Part shown: positions 20,910 to 30,380 of the stretch, piece by piece
How positions within the stretch are numbered: position 1 is the first letter of the stretch
Layout: the number at the start of each line of letters is the position of its first letter
NCBI GenBank assembly: GCA_963701675.1
Contig: OY969623.1
Span: 2,480,001-2,544,000 of the forward strand
Length of the DNA: 64,000 nucleotides
Reading direction: 5' to 3'
DNA from: G963701675 sp963701675
Lineage (GTDB): Bacteria; Planctomycetota; Planctomycetia; Gemmatales; Gemmataceae
The notes under the pieces: generated by a model
What the model was told of the DNA's origin: nothing
Database searches by the model: none
What the model saw: only the letters and a program-made list of their open reading frames with translations
Position numbers and translations under genes: made by a program

Positions 20910-21472
20910 ACGACAAAACCTCAATCCATCCCGGTCGCTACAGGCACTACAAGGGCAACGAATACACCGTCATCGGCACGGCCCGTCACAGCGAGACGCT
21001 GGAAGAAATGATCGTCTACCGGCAGGAATACGACGAACATGGCCTTTGGGTGCGTCCGAAGCATATGTTCGCCGAGACGGTGAAGGTCGATGGGCGGGAC
21101 GTGCCTCGTTTTCAGCACTTGGGGGCGAGCAGCCAGAACGTCGGCGAGAGCATCAAGAATGTCTTCGATGACCTGCCCCAGCATTTGCCCAAAGAGCTTG
21201 TCCAGACGCTCATCCGTGCCGCCGACGTGCGCATCGAGCGGATCATCTCACACGGCCACGCCTCGGACTCAGACTTCTGGTACGACCAAGGCCAGCACGA
21301 GTGGGTGATCGTCTTGAAGGGGGCAGCGAGGTTGCAGTTCGATGATGGCATGGTCGAGATGAAGCCGGGCGACTTCATCAATATCCCAGCGTTCAAGAAG
21401 CATCGAGTCGATTGGACAACGCCGGACGAGCCGACCGTGTGGCTGGGGGTGCGGTACGGAGGGACCACATGA
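20906..21472 (+). CDS. DUF1653-cupin fusion protein
   Basis: 188 residues with two domains. Residues about 10-72 match DUF1653 (GRYRHYKGNEYTVIGTARHS through LWVRPKHMFAETV), a small beta domain. Residues about 95-186 are a single cupin barrel (HEWVIVLKGAARL and PGDFINIPAFKKHRV). Both halves are normally found as separate small proteins, so the fusion is notable. Cupins bind a metal and small ligands; the ligand here is unknown. The gene is coupled to both neighbours by 4-base overlaps. Confidence 0.82.
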   Translation: MNDKTSIHPGRYRHYKGNEYTVIGTARHSETLEEMIVYRQEYDEHGLWVRPKHMFAETVKVDGRDVPRFQHLGASSQNVGESIKNVFDDLPQHLPKELVQTLIRAADVRIERIISHGHASDSDFWYDQGQHEWVIVLKGAARLQFDDGMVEMKPGDFINIPAFKKHRVDWTTPDEPTVWLGVRYGGTT

Positions 21473-21891
21473 TGCGACCACAACCGTTGATTTGCGTGCG
21501 AGATGTCGAAGCCAGCAGCCGGTGGTATCAGCGGTTGCTCAACTTCCACAGCGATCACGGCGGGCCGAATTACGAACGCCTTTTGTTCGCAGGCAAGCTC
21601 GTATTGCAACTGCACCGCTGGGAAGAGAAGCATCACCACGGGGCCATCGGCGACCCGGACGACATGCCTCCGGGGAACGGCCTGCTTCTCTGGTTCGAGA
21701 TTGACGACATCGACGCCGCCATTGCACGAGCCGAGGCGATGGGCGCTGAAGTCATCATGCCACGTCACCGAAACCCGCCCGATGGGGATGGAGGACCGAA
21801 CCATTGGGAGATTTGGCTGCGTGACCTCGACGGGTACAAGGTCGTGCTGGCAAGTCCCGATGGAACGGCAGATGGGAATTGGCGACCGTAA
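21469..21891 (+). CDS. VOC (glyoxalase/bleomycin-resistance fold) protein
   Basis: 140 residues starting at the ATG that overlaps the cupin stop (ATGA). The two beta-alpha-beta-beta-beta modules of the vicinal oxygen chelate fold are recognisable: ICVRDVEASSRWYQRLLNF near the start and LRDLDGYKVVLASPDG near the end. Such proteins bind metal and act as lyases, dioxygenases or drug-binding proteins; nothing here selects one. It closes the coupled five-gene set that begins with the MBL-fold gene. A 72-base gap follows with only a short 'MQKPLTQHPT' reading frame. Confidence 0.82.
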   Translation: MMRPQPLICVRDVEASSRWYQRLLNFHSDHGGPNYERLLFAGKLVLQLHRWEEKHHHGAIGDPDDMPPGNGLLLWFEIDDIDAAIARAEAMGAEVIMPRHRNPPDGDGGPNHWEIWLRDLDGYKVVLASPDGTADGNWRP

Positions 21892-21963
21892 GAAATGCAG
21901 AAGCCCCTCACCCAACACCCGACGATCTGGCTGGCGGTCTTCTATGCAACGTGAGGCGATTTC

Positions 21964-22797
21964 ATGGACTCTGATGTACGGCTTGTTTCCGAACAATTCC
22001 CTCGTGCTTCGCAGTACCACCCGGAGTGGGTCTTGGCGAATGCAAGCGGCGGTGCGAATTCGCTGTGGCTCACGGAATGGCTCGCTTCGGCGCTGGACCT
22101 GCGACCCGGCATGAGGGTTTTGGACCTCGGCTGCGGGCGGGCATCATCGTCCATTTTCTTGCGGCGTGAATTCGGCGTGCAGGTGTGGGCGACCGACCTG
22201 TGGTTCAGCGCCGCAGAAAACATTCAGCGCATTCGGGACTCCGGGGTTGAGGACGGCGTGTTCCCGATCCACGCCGATGCCCGGTCGCTACCGTTCGCCC
22301 CTAGCTTCTTCGACGCCATTGTGTGCATCGACTCCTTTTACTACTACGGGACGGATGGCCTGTACCTCAACTACCTTGCTCAATTCGTAAAGCCAGGAGC
22401 ACCCATCGGCATCGCCGGGGCCGGACTGGTGCAAGAGATCGAAGGGGAACTCCCCGAACATCTTCGAGCATGGTGGACCCAGGACTTGTGGGCTTTTCAC
22501 TCGGCAGCGTGGTTGAAGCGACATTGGGAGAGGACGGGCATCGTTGATGTCGTGTTGGCGGAAACGATGCCGGACGGCTGGAAGGTCTGGCTCGACTGGC
22601 ATCACGCCGTCGCCCCTGACAACGCCACGGAGATCAAAGCGATTGAGGAGGATGGGGGCCGCTTCATCGGGTACGTTCGTGTTGTCGGTCGTCGCCGAGG
22701 CGAGACGAAGTTGGAAGAATACTGCTGGCCTGACACGCTGCGGTCCATTCCACCGCAATACACGAAGAAGCCATTACTGCGCAGCCAAGACACATGA
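21964..22797 (+). CDS. Class I SAM-dependent methyltransferase
   Basis: 277 residues. The SAM-binding motif I is VLDLGCGRASSS near residues 55-66, with an acidic motif II (WATDLWF) about 22 residues later and a 'DAIVCIDSFYYYG' motif IV-like segment. The fold is that of small-molecule methyltransferases; the substrate cannot be read from the sequence. GAGG lies 9 bases before the ATG. It lies between two VOC genes in the accessory run. Confidence 0.82.
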   Translation: MDSDVRLVSEQFPRASQYHPEWVLANASGGANSLWLTEWLASALDLRPGMRVLDLGCGRASSSIFLRREFGVQVWATDLWFSAAENIQRIRDSGVEDGVFPIHADARSLPFAPSFFDAIVCIDSFYYYGTDGLYLNYLAQFVKPGAPIGIAGAGLVQEIEGELPEHLRAWWTQDLWAFHSAAWLKRHWERTGIVDVVLAETMPDGWKVWLDWHHAVAPDNATEIKAIEEDGGRFIGYVRVVGRRRGETKLEEYCWPDTLRSIPPQYTKKPLLRSQDT

Positions 22798-22841
22798 ACG
22801 GGGTGCGTTGACCCAAGCCGAGAGCGAAGTGGAGTAGGACG

Positions 22842-23267
22842 ATGACGCAGGCAAAACCGATGGCGCAGGTTGACTTGGGCAATTGTCAGCTTCGGATAGC
22901 TCGGCCCAGCGACAACCTCGATGCGGTGGTCAAGTTCTACCGGGACGGGTTGGGTTTCACCGTTCTCGACGAGTTCACGGACCATGATGGCTTCGATGGG
23001 GTGATGCTCGGCCACAAGGGAGCGGATTATCACTTGGAGTTCACCCGGAAGCACGGCCACAAAGCCGGGAAAGCACCGACCGAGGACAACCTGCTCGTCT
23101 TCTACTTGCCGGACGCATCCGATTGGCAACGGGCGGTGGACCAAATGGAACGTCAGGGTCATCGACCCGTGACGTCGTTCAACCCTTATTGGGATATGAC
23201 TGGCAAAACGTTTGAAGACCCGGACGGCTATCGTGTTGTACTGCAACACGGCACTTCGCCGGGCTGA
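22842..23267 (+). CDS. VOC family protein, second copy type
   Basis: 141 residues with a GGAG ribosome site. The VOC fold shows in 'RPSDNLDAVVKFYRDGLGFTV' near the start, the metal-ligand-like HLEFTRKHGHK, and 'FEDPDGYRVVLQ' near the end. It is not a close copy of the VOC gene at 21469, so it is probably an independent acquisition. Function unknown. Confidence 0.82.
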   Translation: MTQAKPMAQVDLGNCQLRIARPSDNLDAVVKFYRDGLGFTVLDEFTDHDGFDGVMLGHKGADYHLEFTRKHGHKAGKAPTEDNLLVFYLPDASDWQRAVDQMERQGHRPVTSFNPYWDMTGKTFEDPDGYRVVLQHGTSPG

Positions 23268-23291
23268 ACGCCGAGGCTTTCGAGGAACGGC

Positions 23292-23714
23292 ATGACAATG
23301 ACGCCTGACGACGACAAGCCATTGATCTCGACTCCCACGGACGGCGTGAAAATTCGGCAGATCGTTGCGAACACCCTGGCCGTTGTGGGCGTGGTCATGG
23401 TTCTCCTGGGCCTTGTTCATTTTGCCGTGCTGCCACGCATCCTGGAAGCCAACAAGATCGGCGCAATCAACCTTCCTTCAATCGAGGAGAAGGGCATCGA
23501 TTTCCATCTCGTTCGAGAACAAGTCGCCAACGGAGTTCTCATGGTCGGCGTGGATAGGTGTGTGTTTTGTGCGATTCTTCTTCCGTCCGTCCCGGCGCTG
23601 AGAAAGGGAAGGACTGCGTTGCCAATCTGCATTGTGATCGGCTTGTTCACGTTCGTCGGTTACACGGCTCTGGTGTTGCTCATCTTTGAGCATTTCCATT
23701 TGGTTCGTTCGTGA
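23292..23714 (+). CDS. Small membrane protein, about three transmembrane segments
   Basis: 140 residues. Hydrophobic stretches around residues 25-50 (TLAVVGVVMVLLGLVHFAVL), 78-97 and 113-133 (ICIVIGLFTFVGYTALVLLI) predict a three-pass membrane protein. No family recognised. Its stop overlaps an ATG at 23714 that opens a 22-codon hydrophobic frame to 23782, which may be a small coupled peptide or the remnant of a longer gene. Confidence 0.65.
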   Translation: MTMTPDDDKPLISTPTDGVKIRQIVANTLAVVGVVMVLLGLVHFAVLPRILEANKIGAINLPSIEEKGIDFHLVREQVANGVLMVGVDRCVFCAILLPSVPALRKGRTALPICIVIGLFTFVGYTALVLLIFEHFHLVRS

Positions 23715-23812
23715 TGCCTGCGATGGGGCTGTTGATTCTTGTGCCACTTGTGTTTGCCCCGCGTAGCTTCACGGTCGAATAGAGGGGCGAGAAGGAAGGA
23801 GAACATTCGTAA

Positions 23813-24256
23813 ATGGAAACCGAGGTCCGGCTCCGCATCGTCTTGGTCGCTCCTCCCGCTGATGTGGACTTCGGCGTTCAAGACGGCAAAGGCAGTGATT
23901 ACAAGACGATCCAGAAGCAGCGGTCGAAGGGCGCTGACCTCACCTTCGAGTTCTCGCTGACGGTCAAGGACAATCGTGACGACGGGATTCCCAACTTCCT
24001 CGGCTCGCTGGCGCAGGGGCCAGCGGCGGGTCGGTTCATCTACATCGACATCGGCAAACTTGCCGGACAGTCCGACTCTTGTTGGGAGCGCAGAATTAAG
24101 GTTCCTTTGGGCGGCATCGCCTGGGACATGATCGAGAAGGCGTCCGCTGATCCGAAGGCGATTCTCGAAGCCCGACTCCCTGGAACGGGCAGGGATGGTG
24201 GGCCAAGCTGTGCGACGGTGAAACCCGCTGAGGGCTGGAAGTTGTGCAAAAGATGA
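23813..24256 (+). CDS. DUF5990 family protein
   Basis: 147 residues with a strong ribosome site (GAAGGAAGGAG). It matches the DUF5990 pattern: 'PPADVDFGVQDGKGSDYKT' near the start, 'RFIYIDIGKLAGQSDS' in the middle and 'LPGTGRDGGPSCATVKP' near the end. Function is unknown for the family. It sits in a row of unrelated small genes typical of accessory DNA. Confidence 0.8.
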   Translation: METEVRLRIVLVAPPADVDFGVQDGKGSDYKTIQKQRSKGADLTFEFSLTVKDNRDDGIPNFLGSLAQGPAAGRFIYIDIGKLAGQSDSCWERRIKVPLGGIAWDMIEKASADPKAILEARLPGTGRDGGPSCATVKPAEGWKLCKR

Positions 24257-24281
24257 ACGTGACAGCAAGGAGGCGTGCGTC

Positions 24282-24992
24282 GTGACGACAAGCTCTAATA
24301 TCTTCACCCCCGGACCGACGCCGAACACCGTCCGATCCGCCGATGGCAATGTCCTGACGGTGCCCGATGGTTGGGTTCTCCTGCCTCCCGGTGATGCCGC
24401 CCTGACTCGCCGGGTGAAGTTCGCTGGCGAACATTGGGTCGTGGCCGAGAAGAAAGGCCGGAAGGTCTTCTCCAGGGGCATTTGGGCACCGGCAGCGACC
24501 ATCGAACGGATTCGTGCCGAACTCGACGCCGAGCGATCCACGGAAACTTTCGCCAAGAAAAAGGAGGCCGATGCCCGACGCCGAGAGAAGGCCCAGGCTG
24601 AATACGTTGAAGATTTCCACGGAGCGGTGGTGACGTTCCTGGCCTTTCACCCCGCCCACGCACATCTCTCCCATCGGCTTGCTCGTGCAGTTGCCGATCA
24701 CGCCACGCCGGTTGGAAGCGGCACCGTGGCCCGAACAAAGCGAATCCCGGTCGAACGGCGGGCTGAGGCCGCGGTAATCGCCTGGATGCGTCACCAAACG
24801 ACCGGGTATGACTCGCTCGTGATCCCACGGGTGAAAGGCAAGCGGCGAGAAGTTCGCCGGATGCTGGCGCAGCGGTCGAAGGAATTGCTGGCCCTGTATC
24901 GACGGGGAGAAGAGATAGGTGAGGACTGTCCGTTGAAGGCGGCGCTGGTTATGCCTGCTGGCCGGGAGGATCAATCGGAAATATCACGTTGA
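24282..24992 (+). CDS. DUF2293 domain protein
   Basis: 236 residues starting at GTG 24282, preceded by AAGGAGG. Residues about 115-200 carry the DUF2293 pattern (FLAFHPAHAHLSHRLARAVA, then AVIAWMRHQTTGYD and a basic 'KGKRREVRRMLAQRSKELL'). The N-terminal 100 residues resemble a small beta domain and a charged helix. The basic C-terminus could bind nucleic acid; this is inference. Function is not established. Confidence 0.78.
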   Translation: MTTSSNIFTPGPTPNTVRSADGNVLTVPDGWVLLPPGDAALTRRVKFAGEHWVVAEKKGRKVFSRGIWAPAATIERIRAELDAERSTETFAKKKEADARRREKAQAEYVEDFHGAVVTFLAFHPAHAHLSHRLARAVADHATPVGSGTVARTKRIPVERRAEAAVIAWMRHQTTGYDSLVIPRVKGKRREVRRMLAQRSKELLALYRRGEEIGEDCPLKAALVMPAGREDQSEISR

Positions 24993-25007
24993 ATGTGAGA
25001 CTTGGAA

Positions 25008-26007
25008 ATGCAGCCGCCTAACCTCTTCGATTTTGCCACAAGCGAACTGTCGCAGGACGCCTTCATCCGTTGGCTGGCGTCTTGGGCTGATCCAGCCCAT
25101 CGGGTCAGCAACGAGGCGTTGCACGCCACGGCGACGGCGTTCCTCGACCGCCTGCTCGAAGTCGGTGAAGTGCCGAAGCCTACTGAGTATCGGTCCGTCG
25201 CGGTTCACTCTCAGTGGAACAACATCGACGTGTTGCTGCTGGTGAACGACGAAATCGCCATCATCATCGAGGACAAGACGAACACGAAGGACCACTCCGG
25301 CCAGCTTCAGAAGTATAGGGCGGCAGTTTCCAAGGAGTTCACCAACTTTCGCATCGCTGCCGTCTACCTGAAAACCGGCGACCAATGCGACTACGGGAGC
25401 GCCGAGCAGGCGGGATACGGATGCTTCTTACGGAGTCAATTTCTCGACATCCTCAAGAACGGCGAACGGGCGGGGATCAAGAACGACATTTTCGCCGACT
25501 TTACCCGATTCCTTCGTGACATCGAGGATTCCGTTCGAGGCTTCCTGACAACGACGCCGCAAAAATGGGAGCGACCGCAGTGGAAAGGCTTCTTCATCGC
25601 GCTGAAGGAAAGGCTGGGCGATGGCGATTGGGATAACCGGGGTCATGGCGGTGGTGGATCGCTGACGTTTCGTTGGCACTGCCTGCCGGACAAGTATCTC
25701 GCCCTGGACAACGGCGAACTCGGGTTTAGGATCATCGTCCCCGACGAATCACAGCAGGAAGCCAAGTGGATCGAGTGGAACAAGAGGCTTATGAAAATCA
25801 ACGGCAACCGGGATCACGATCAAAGCGTCCCGTCTCCGGCTCGGACAGCGAATGAAAGTGGCCGTCCTCGACGGGGATTACCGCCGCATGGACGCTTCTG
25901 GATTGCTTGATCTGGACGGGACCGTGGAAATGCTGCGAATGGCCGAGACGCTAATGGACGCTGCCCTCGGAACTCGATTATCGCAGGAGGCAGCACATGA
26001 CCCGTGA
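25008..26007 (+). pseudogene. PD-(D/E)XK nuclease superfamily protein, frameshifted near its 3' end
   Basis: ATG 25008 is preferred over TTG 25002. The core motif of the PD-(D/E)XK fold is seen as 'NNIDVLLLVNDEIAIIIEDKT', with catalytic-type D and EDK. After 'NKRLMKIN' the frame drifts into an unrelated sequence ending at 25910, while the +1 frame carries the expected family tail (MKVAVLDGDYRRMDASG, then LDLDGTVEMLRMAETLMD) to a stop at 26007. One inserted or deleted base around 25795-25830 explains this. As read, the protein keeps its nuclease core but loses about 65 C-terminal residues. The real protein would be about 333 residues, of unknown role. Confidence 0.75.
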
Positions 26008-26079
26008 GAATCGATCCGACGACAAGCCTTTGACCCCGGCCCAAGCCCGGCAGAGACTCCAAAAGGTCTGCAAGACTAC

Positions 26080-27189
26080 TTGGCGGGCAACGACACGGGG
26101 CCGATTGTCTTTCGCCTCACGCGGACCAAGAAAGCGGGCCATACTTATCCGCTGAAGTTGACCCAGCAGCAGCGGGAGACGCTGCTCGAACACACTCATC
26201 TGAGCGGAAAGCTGAAGAAAAAGATCGAGCAGGATGGTCAAGGCACGCAGATCATTCCTGTCACCTGGAACGAACTGCACAAACTCAACGACGAAACCGG
26301 CCAAGCTGCCGTCTACGCCCGAAGTCCGCACAAGAAGCGGCTGCTCGCCGTGATGAGTCGAGTGGCCAGGTTCTTCGAAACCGGCGGGCTAAATACGTCC
26401 AACTTCGCCGAGCCGGAGCTCGTTAGATGGAAGTCTTTCGACGACCGCATGATCTCCGGATTTCTTTACAGACCGCCAGCGAAGTTCACCGGCAAGCGGC
26501 CGGTCATCATCAATATCCACGGTGGTCCGGAAGGACAGTTCCGTCCCAACTTCCTTGCACGGAGCAATTACTTCCTCAATGAACTGGGCGTTGCCATGTT
26601 CTTTCCCAACGTCCGCGGCTCGTCAGGCTATGGTAAGACATTTCTGACGCTGGACAACGGCTTCAGGCGCGAGGACACCTACAAGGACATCGGTGCCCTG
26701 CTGGATTGGATCAAGACCCGCCCCGATCTCGACGCCGACCGCATTATGATCACCGGCGGCAGTTACGGCGGACACATGACTCTGGCCATCGCCTGGTACT
26801 ACCCTGACCGCATCCGCTGTGCCGTGAACGTCGTCGGCATTTCCAACTTCGTGACGTTTCTAGAGAACACCGAAAGCTACCGGCGCGATCTCCGCCGCGT
26901 CGAGTACGGTGATGAACGCGACCCGGAGATGCGGAAATTCATGGAAAGGATCGCGCCGGTCAACAACGCCCACAAGATGAAGAAGCCGATCTTCATCATT
27001 CAAGGCAAGAATGACCCGCGCGTCCCCCTCAGTGAAGCCGAACAAATGGTGACGACGCTGAAGAAACGAAACACACCCGTTTGGTACCTCATGGCCAAAG
27101 ACGAAGGCCATGGTTTCGCCAAGAAGAAGAATGCCGACTACCAATTCCACGTTACGGTGCTTTTCATGCAGGAGCATTTGCTGAAGTAG
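26080..27189 (+). pseudogene. Chimeric remnant: small planctomycete protein joined to an S9 peptidase catalytic domain
   Basis: Only a TTG opens the frame after the stop at 26007, so the true start is missing or weak. Residues 1 to about 97 resemble a small planctomycete protein (LKLTQQQRETLLE, then AVYARSPHKKRLLAV). From 'ETGGLNTSNFAEPELVRWKS' onward the sequence is the alpha/beta-hydrolase domain of a prolyl-oligopeptidase-type S9 peptidase, with nucleophile GGSYGG near residue 228, Asp in GKNDPRVP and His in DEGHGF. The N-terminal beta-propeller normally found in such peptidases (full length about 650-700) is absent. A deletion fusing two genes is the simplest reading; activity is doubtful. 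Confidence 0.65.
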
Positions 27190-27270
27190 AGTGAAGAATT
27201 GGCAGCATCCCGACCCTTCGATCTTGATCTTCTCGTCCAGGATGATCGGGCGGGAGGGAATGACATCCAC

Positions 27271-29898
27271 TTAGCGCCGGGTGAATTTGGTCACGAACAC
27301 ATCGCGACCACCGGCGTTTGTTCCCTGGAAGGCACCCGCGGTAATGGGAAAGTTGGTTGACTCGGTTCTCCCGGTAACGTAGATGTTGCCAAGGCCGCTT
27401 AGTGCAATACTAAAGCCGATATCCTCGTTCGACCCACCCAGGTACGTCGAATAAAGCAAGGCTGTAGCGCCCGGAGCAATGATCGCCAACATGGAATCGG
27501 TTTCGCCTCCATACTGAGGCTGTATCGCGTCCGGGGTGACCGGAAAATTGGCCGACGAAGTGCTGCCGCCAACAAAGGCGACGCCGGCGGCGTTCACTGC
27601 CACGGGCCCTGTGATGCCGCCGTCGTTCTCGGCGTCCTCGCCGCCCAAGTACGTTGAATAGACTAGTGAGCCACCACCGGCAGCGAGTTCCGTCACAAAA
27701 GCATCGCCGCCCCCGCCGTAGGTCGCTTGAAACACACCGGGAGTCGTCGGGAAGTTCGTTGAACGCGTAATCCCCGTAACGAAGGCGTCCCCCTTTGCAT
27801 CAATTGCAATACCGAACGCCGCGTCATAACCTGCTCCACCGAGGCAGGTTGAATACGCGAGGGCAGAGCCTCGGGGGGACAGCTTTGTAACAAATCCGTC
27901 CCACGGCCCGCCGGAATAGGTTTGAAATGCCCCTGGTGTCGTTGGATAATTGGATGACGTCGTTTCGCCAGCCACATATGCGTTACCCCGAGGGTCGATG
28001 GCAAGCGCCGTGGCCGAATCGATCCCGGTACCGCCAAGGTATGTCGCGTATTTCAGGGCAGTACCGCCAGGACCCACTTGGACGACAAATGCATCGGCGC
28101 CGCCGCCAAAGTTCTTCTGAAATGCCCCCGTTTGCGTCGGAAAATTCGTTGATTCCGTATATCCGGCCACGTATACGTCACCATCGCTCCCAAGCGCGAT
28201 GGTTTGAGTCTCGTCACGGCCTGTGCCGCCGATGTAGGTGGAGTACACCAACACAGATCCAGTCGGGTCAAGTTGTGTCACGTAGGCGTCGAAGTCACCG
28301 GCCAACTTCTGTTGAAACGCCCCCGGGGTGATCGGGAAGTCGGTCGACTTAGTGGCGCCGGTCACAAATGCGTTCCCACCGTGGTCAACTGCTAGCCACG
28401 TGCCGCCGGCGCCGAGCGGATTGTACTCGGCCCCCTGCCCCCCCAGGTACGTCGAGTAAACTAGCGAAGTGCCGTCAGCAGAAAGTTTAGTCACGCATGC
28501 ATCCCAGGCCCCGCCGCCAAACGTGAGTTGGAATGCGCCCGGGGTGGTCGGGAAATTCACGGAGGCAGTTGCTCCCGCGAGGTAGGCGCTCCCGTTCGCG
28601 TCCACGGCAACGCTCCAAGCCCGATCGTCGCCAGTCCCGCCCATATAGGTCGAATAGCGGACAACCGGGTCGATGATGAGGTGTCGGCTGCGATCGTAGT
28701 CGCCCAATGTGAATCCAACCTCGGCGCCGCGCAACTGGAAGCCACCTACTACTTCATGCCGAGCCCCGCCCTTCTCCTGATACACAACAGGTTTGTGCTG
28801 TCGCAGCGTCTGCACGCCCGTCGTCAGGATGAGATCTCCAGATGTGTCCACAGCCACTTGGTCAGAACCTGAGAACGCCATGCGAATTCGGGTGGGGTCC
28901 GCGCCTGGCGAAACTACAAAATCGTACTCCAGGCGCCCATTGTTGCCGTGGTACACGATGTCAATACCAGGATACACGTCCTTATACTCAACTCGTGCGA
29001 ACGTCGGGATGTTTCCGTGCCAATGCGATGGGTCGTTGCCGATGAAGTAATTGACGATGCCGGGGCGGCGCTCTTGGGCGAGGGGGGCAGCATTCGGGTT
29101 CGCGCCAACCAGTTGCATGTGCACGGCGACACCGGCCCCGCTGTTTTCAGACGGCAGCGGTGGCGAGCGTAGTGAGCGCCAATCTTGGGTTGGCAACAAT
29201 CCATCATCTTCGGGTGTCGTCTTCGCAAACACGGCTGCTGTCGGCGTTAGAAACACGGTGCCATCACCAGTGCGCGCGATGAAATCCACCCTTGAGTCGG
29301 TTTGGCCATGATTTGCCTCAAACGTTAGCGGCAGCTTTCCATAATTGTCGAACGTTTTCGATTTGTGTGCTTCGTCAGCAGTCGTGGGTGCCCTCGGGCG
29401 GCCGATGGCGACCATGCGCGTAGCTAGGTCCGCACCTGAGAACGCGGGATGCGCTGCGCCCAAAGCTTGAGCACCGGGGGATGTGATCAGCAGGGTCTGC
29501 GCCGAAACCGGATGACTTGTCGGCGCTGCGCTCAAAGTCTCGAAGCGCTCCGGCATCGCAGGTTTCTCGGCAGGCGACGCCGGAGTCGTCCTTTGAACAG
29601 GGTCGCCTTCGATTAGTTCAATGACGGCCGGTGCCGATACATCCTTGCACCTCATCGCCCGGCGCGGGGCTGCACCGGTATTTACTTCGTCGCCGATCTC
29701 TTGAACTTTGCGCGGCCTATCGTGCCCAGGAAACTCATTAGGGCTTGTCAACGAGATCGCGAGCGCCGACATGAACAAACTTCCTGACAAGATGTCACCC
29801 GGTGGCAGACGAGGTTCAAGGCGCTCTAGCCTCGGTCGGTACTGGGTTGTCCGACCACGACACAAAGTTCCGACAATTCGACGCGGCGGGCAAAACAT
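27271..29898 (-). CDS. Secreted SBBP-repeat beta-propeller protein
   Basis: About 875 residues. Of two close ATGs, the one at 29898 is chosen because AAGGAG lies 8 bases before it and abuts the other (29904). The N-terminus has the planctomycete signature LERLEPRLPPGD, followed by a hydrophobic stretch. A central domain (FEANHGQTDSRVDFIARTG and 'VEYKDVYPGIDIVYHGNNG') is common at the front of SBBP proteins. From about residue 430 there are repeated blades of the type 'YSTYLGG', 'AVDANGSAYLAG', 'FPTTPGAFQ', which are SBBP (beta-propeller) repeats. The protein is probably exported; its partner is unknown. The 82 bases between it and the convergent peptidase remnant hold no clear hairpin. Confidence 0.85.
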   Translation of the reverse strand: MFCPPRRIVGTLCRGRTTQYRPRLERLEPRLPPGDILSGSLFMSALAISLTSPNEFPGHDRPRKVQEIGDEVNTGAAPRRAMRCKDVSAPAVIELIEGDPVQRTTPASPAEKPAMPERFETLSAAPTSHPVSAQTLLITSPGAQALGAAHPAFSGADLATRMVAIGRPRAPTTADEAHKSKTFDNYGKLPLTFEANHGQTDSRVDFIARTGDGTVFLTPTAAVFAKTTPEDDGLLPTQDWRSLRSPPLPSENSGAGVAVHMQLVGANPNAAPLAQERRPGIVNYFIGNDPSHWHGNIPTFARVEYKDVYPGIDIVYHGNNGRLEYDFVVSPGADPTRIRMAFSGSDQVAVDTSGDLILTTGVQTLRQHKPVVYQEKGGARHEVVGGFQLRGAEVGFTLGDYDRSRHLIIDPVVRYSTYMGGTGDDRAWSVAVDANGSAYLAGATASVNFPTTPGAFQLTFGGGAWDACVTKLSADGTSLVYSTYLGGQGAEYNPLGAGGTWLAVDHGGNAFVTGATKSTDFPITPGAFQQKLAGDFDAYVTQLDPTGSVLVYSTYIGGTGRDETQTIALGSDGDVYVAGYTESTNFPTQTGAFQKNFGGGADAFVVQVGPGGTALKYATYLGGTGIDSATALAIDPRGNAYVAGETTSSNYPTTPGAFQTYSGGPWDGFVTKLSPRGSALAYSTCLGGAGYDAAFGIAIDAKGDAFVTGITRSTNFPTTPGVFQATYGGGGDAFVTELAAGGGSLVYSTYLGGEDAENDGGITGPVAVNAAGVAFVGGSTSSANFPVTPDAIQPQYGGETDSMLAIIAPGATALLYSTYLGGSNEDIGFSIALSGLGNIYVTGRTESTNFPITAGAFQGTNAGGRDVFVTKFTRR

Positions 29899-30380
29899 CG
29901 GCATTCTCCTTTGCGTACATTGGCAACACGGACAATCAGTCCTCTGTTCTCGGATCTCTCACGGATGCCAACCGTAGTGTTGTCGAGTGTAAAGGCCATG
30001 TCAAACAAAAAAAGTTACGGCGCTGTTGCCCCTTGGTATCCCCAGAACGCTTCATTTGAAGACATGAATGACTCGCCCATGCATGCCACTGCCTCAGCCT
30101 AAATAGTTGAGGAATTTGCGCCAGTATAGGTGTGCGCCGTCGCTTATCTTTGCCAGCGGCATTCAAAACCGCAAAAACCAGTGGTCGGACCGCTCAATGC
30201 GATCGATTTGCAGGTTTTTTAACGTCGTTGCTTCGCCTTGATCCCGGTTCTCGCGCGTGCGAGGGGACCTGGTCGATTATCGAAGATCTAGATGTTGAGA
30301 CTCCGCAACCCGCCGAGCTCCGGCCCACCTGAAAGATGAGTTTCAACCGGAACGCTTCACGGACCTTTTAAGGAGGTGCC
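29899..30380. other. Intergenic region between divergent genes
   Basis: About 480 bases separate the start of the - strand SBBP gene from the first + strand gene of the ubiquitin-like cluster, so promoters for both should lie here. An AT-rich stretch around 30095-30125 could hold a promoter, but I see no convincing -35/-10 pair. A 66-codon frame at 30132 has no family resemblance and is not called. Confidence 0.4.

Noticed and set aside
19064..25000. Integron cassette array
   Set aside because: The gene content (VOC, cupin, methyltransferase, small DUFs) fits, but I found no regular attC-like repeats between the genes and no integrase; the first five genes overlap, which cassettes do not.
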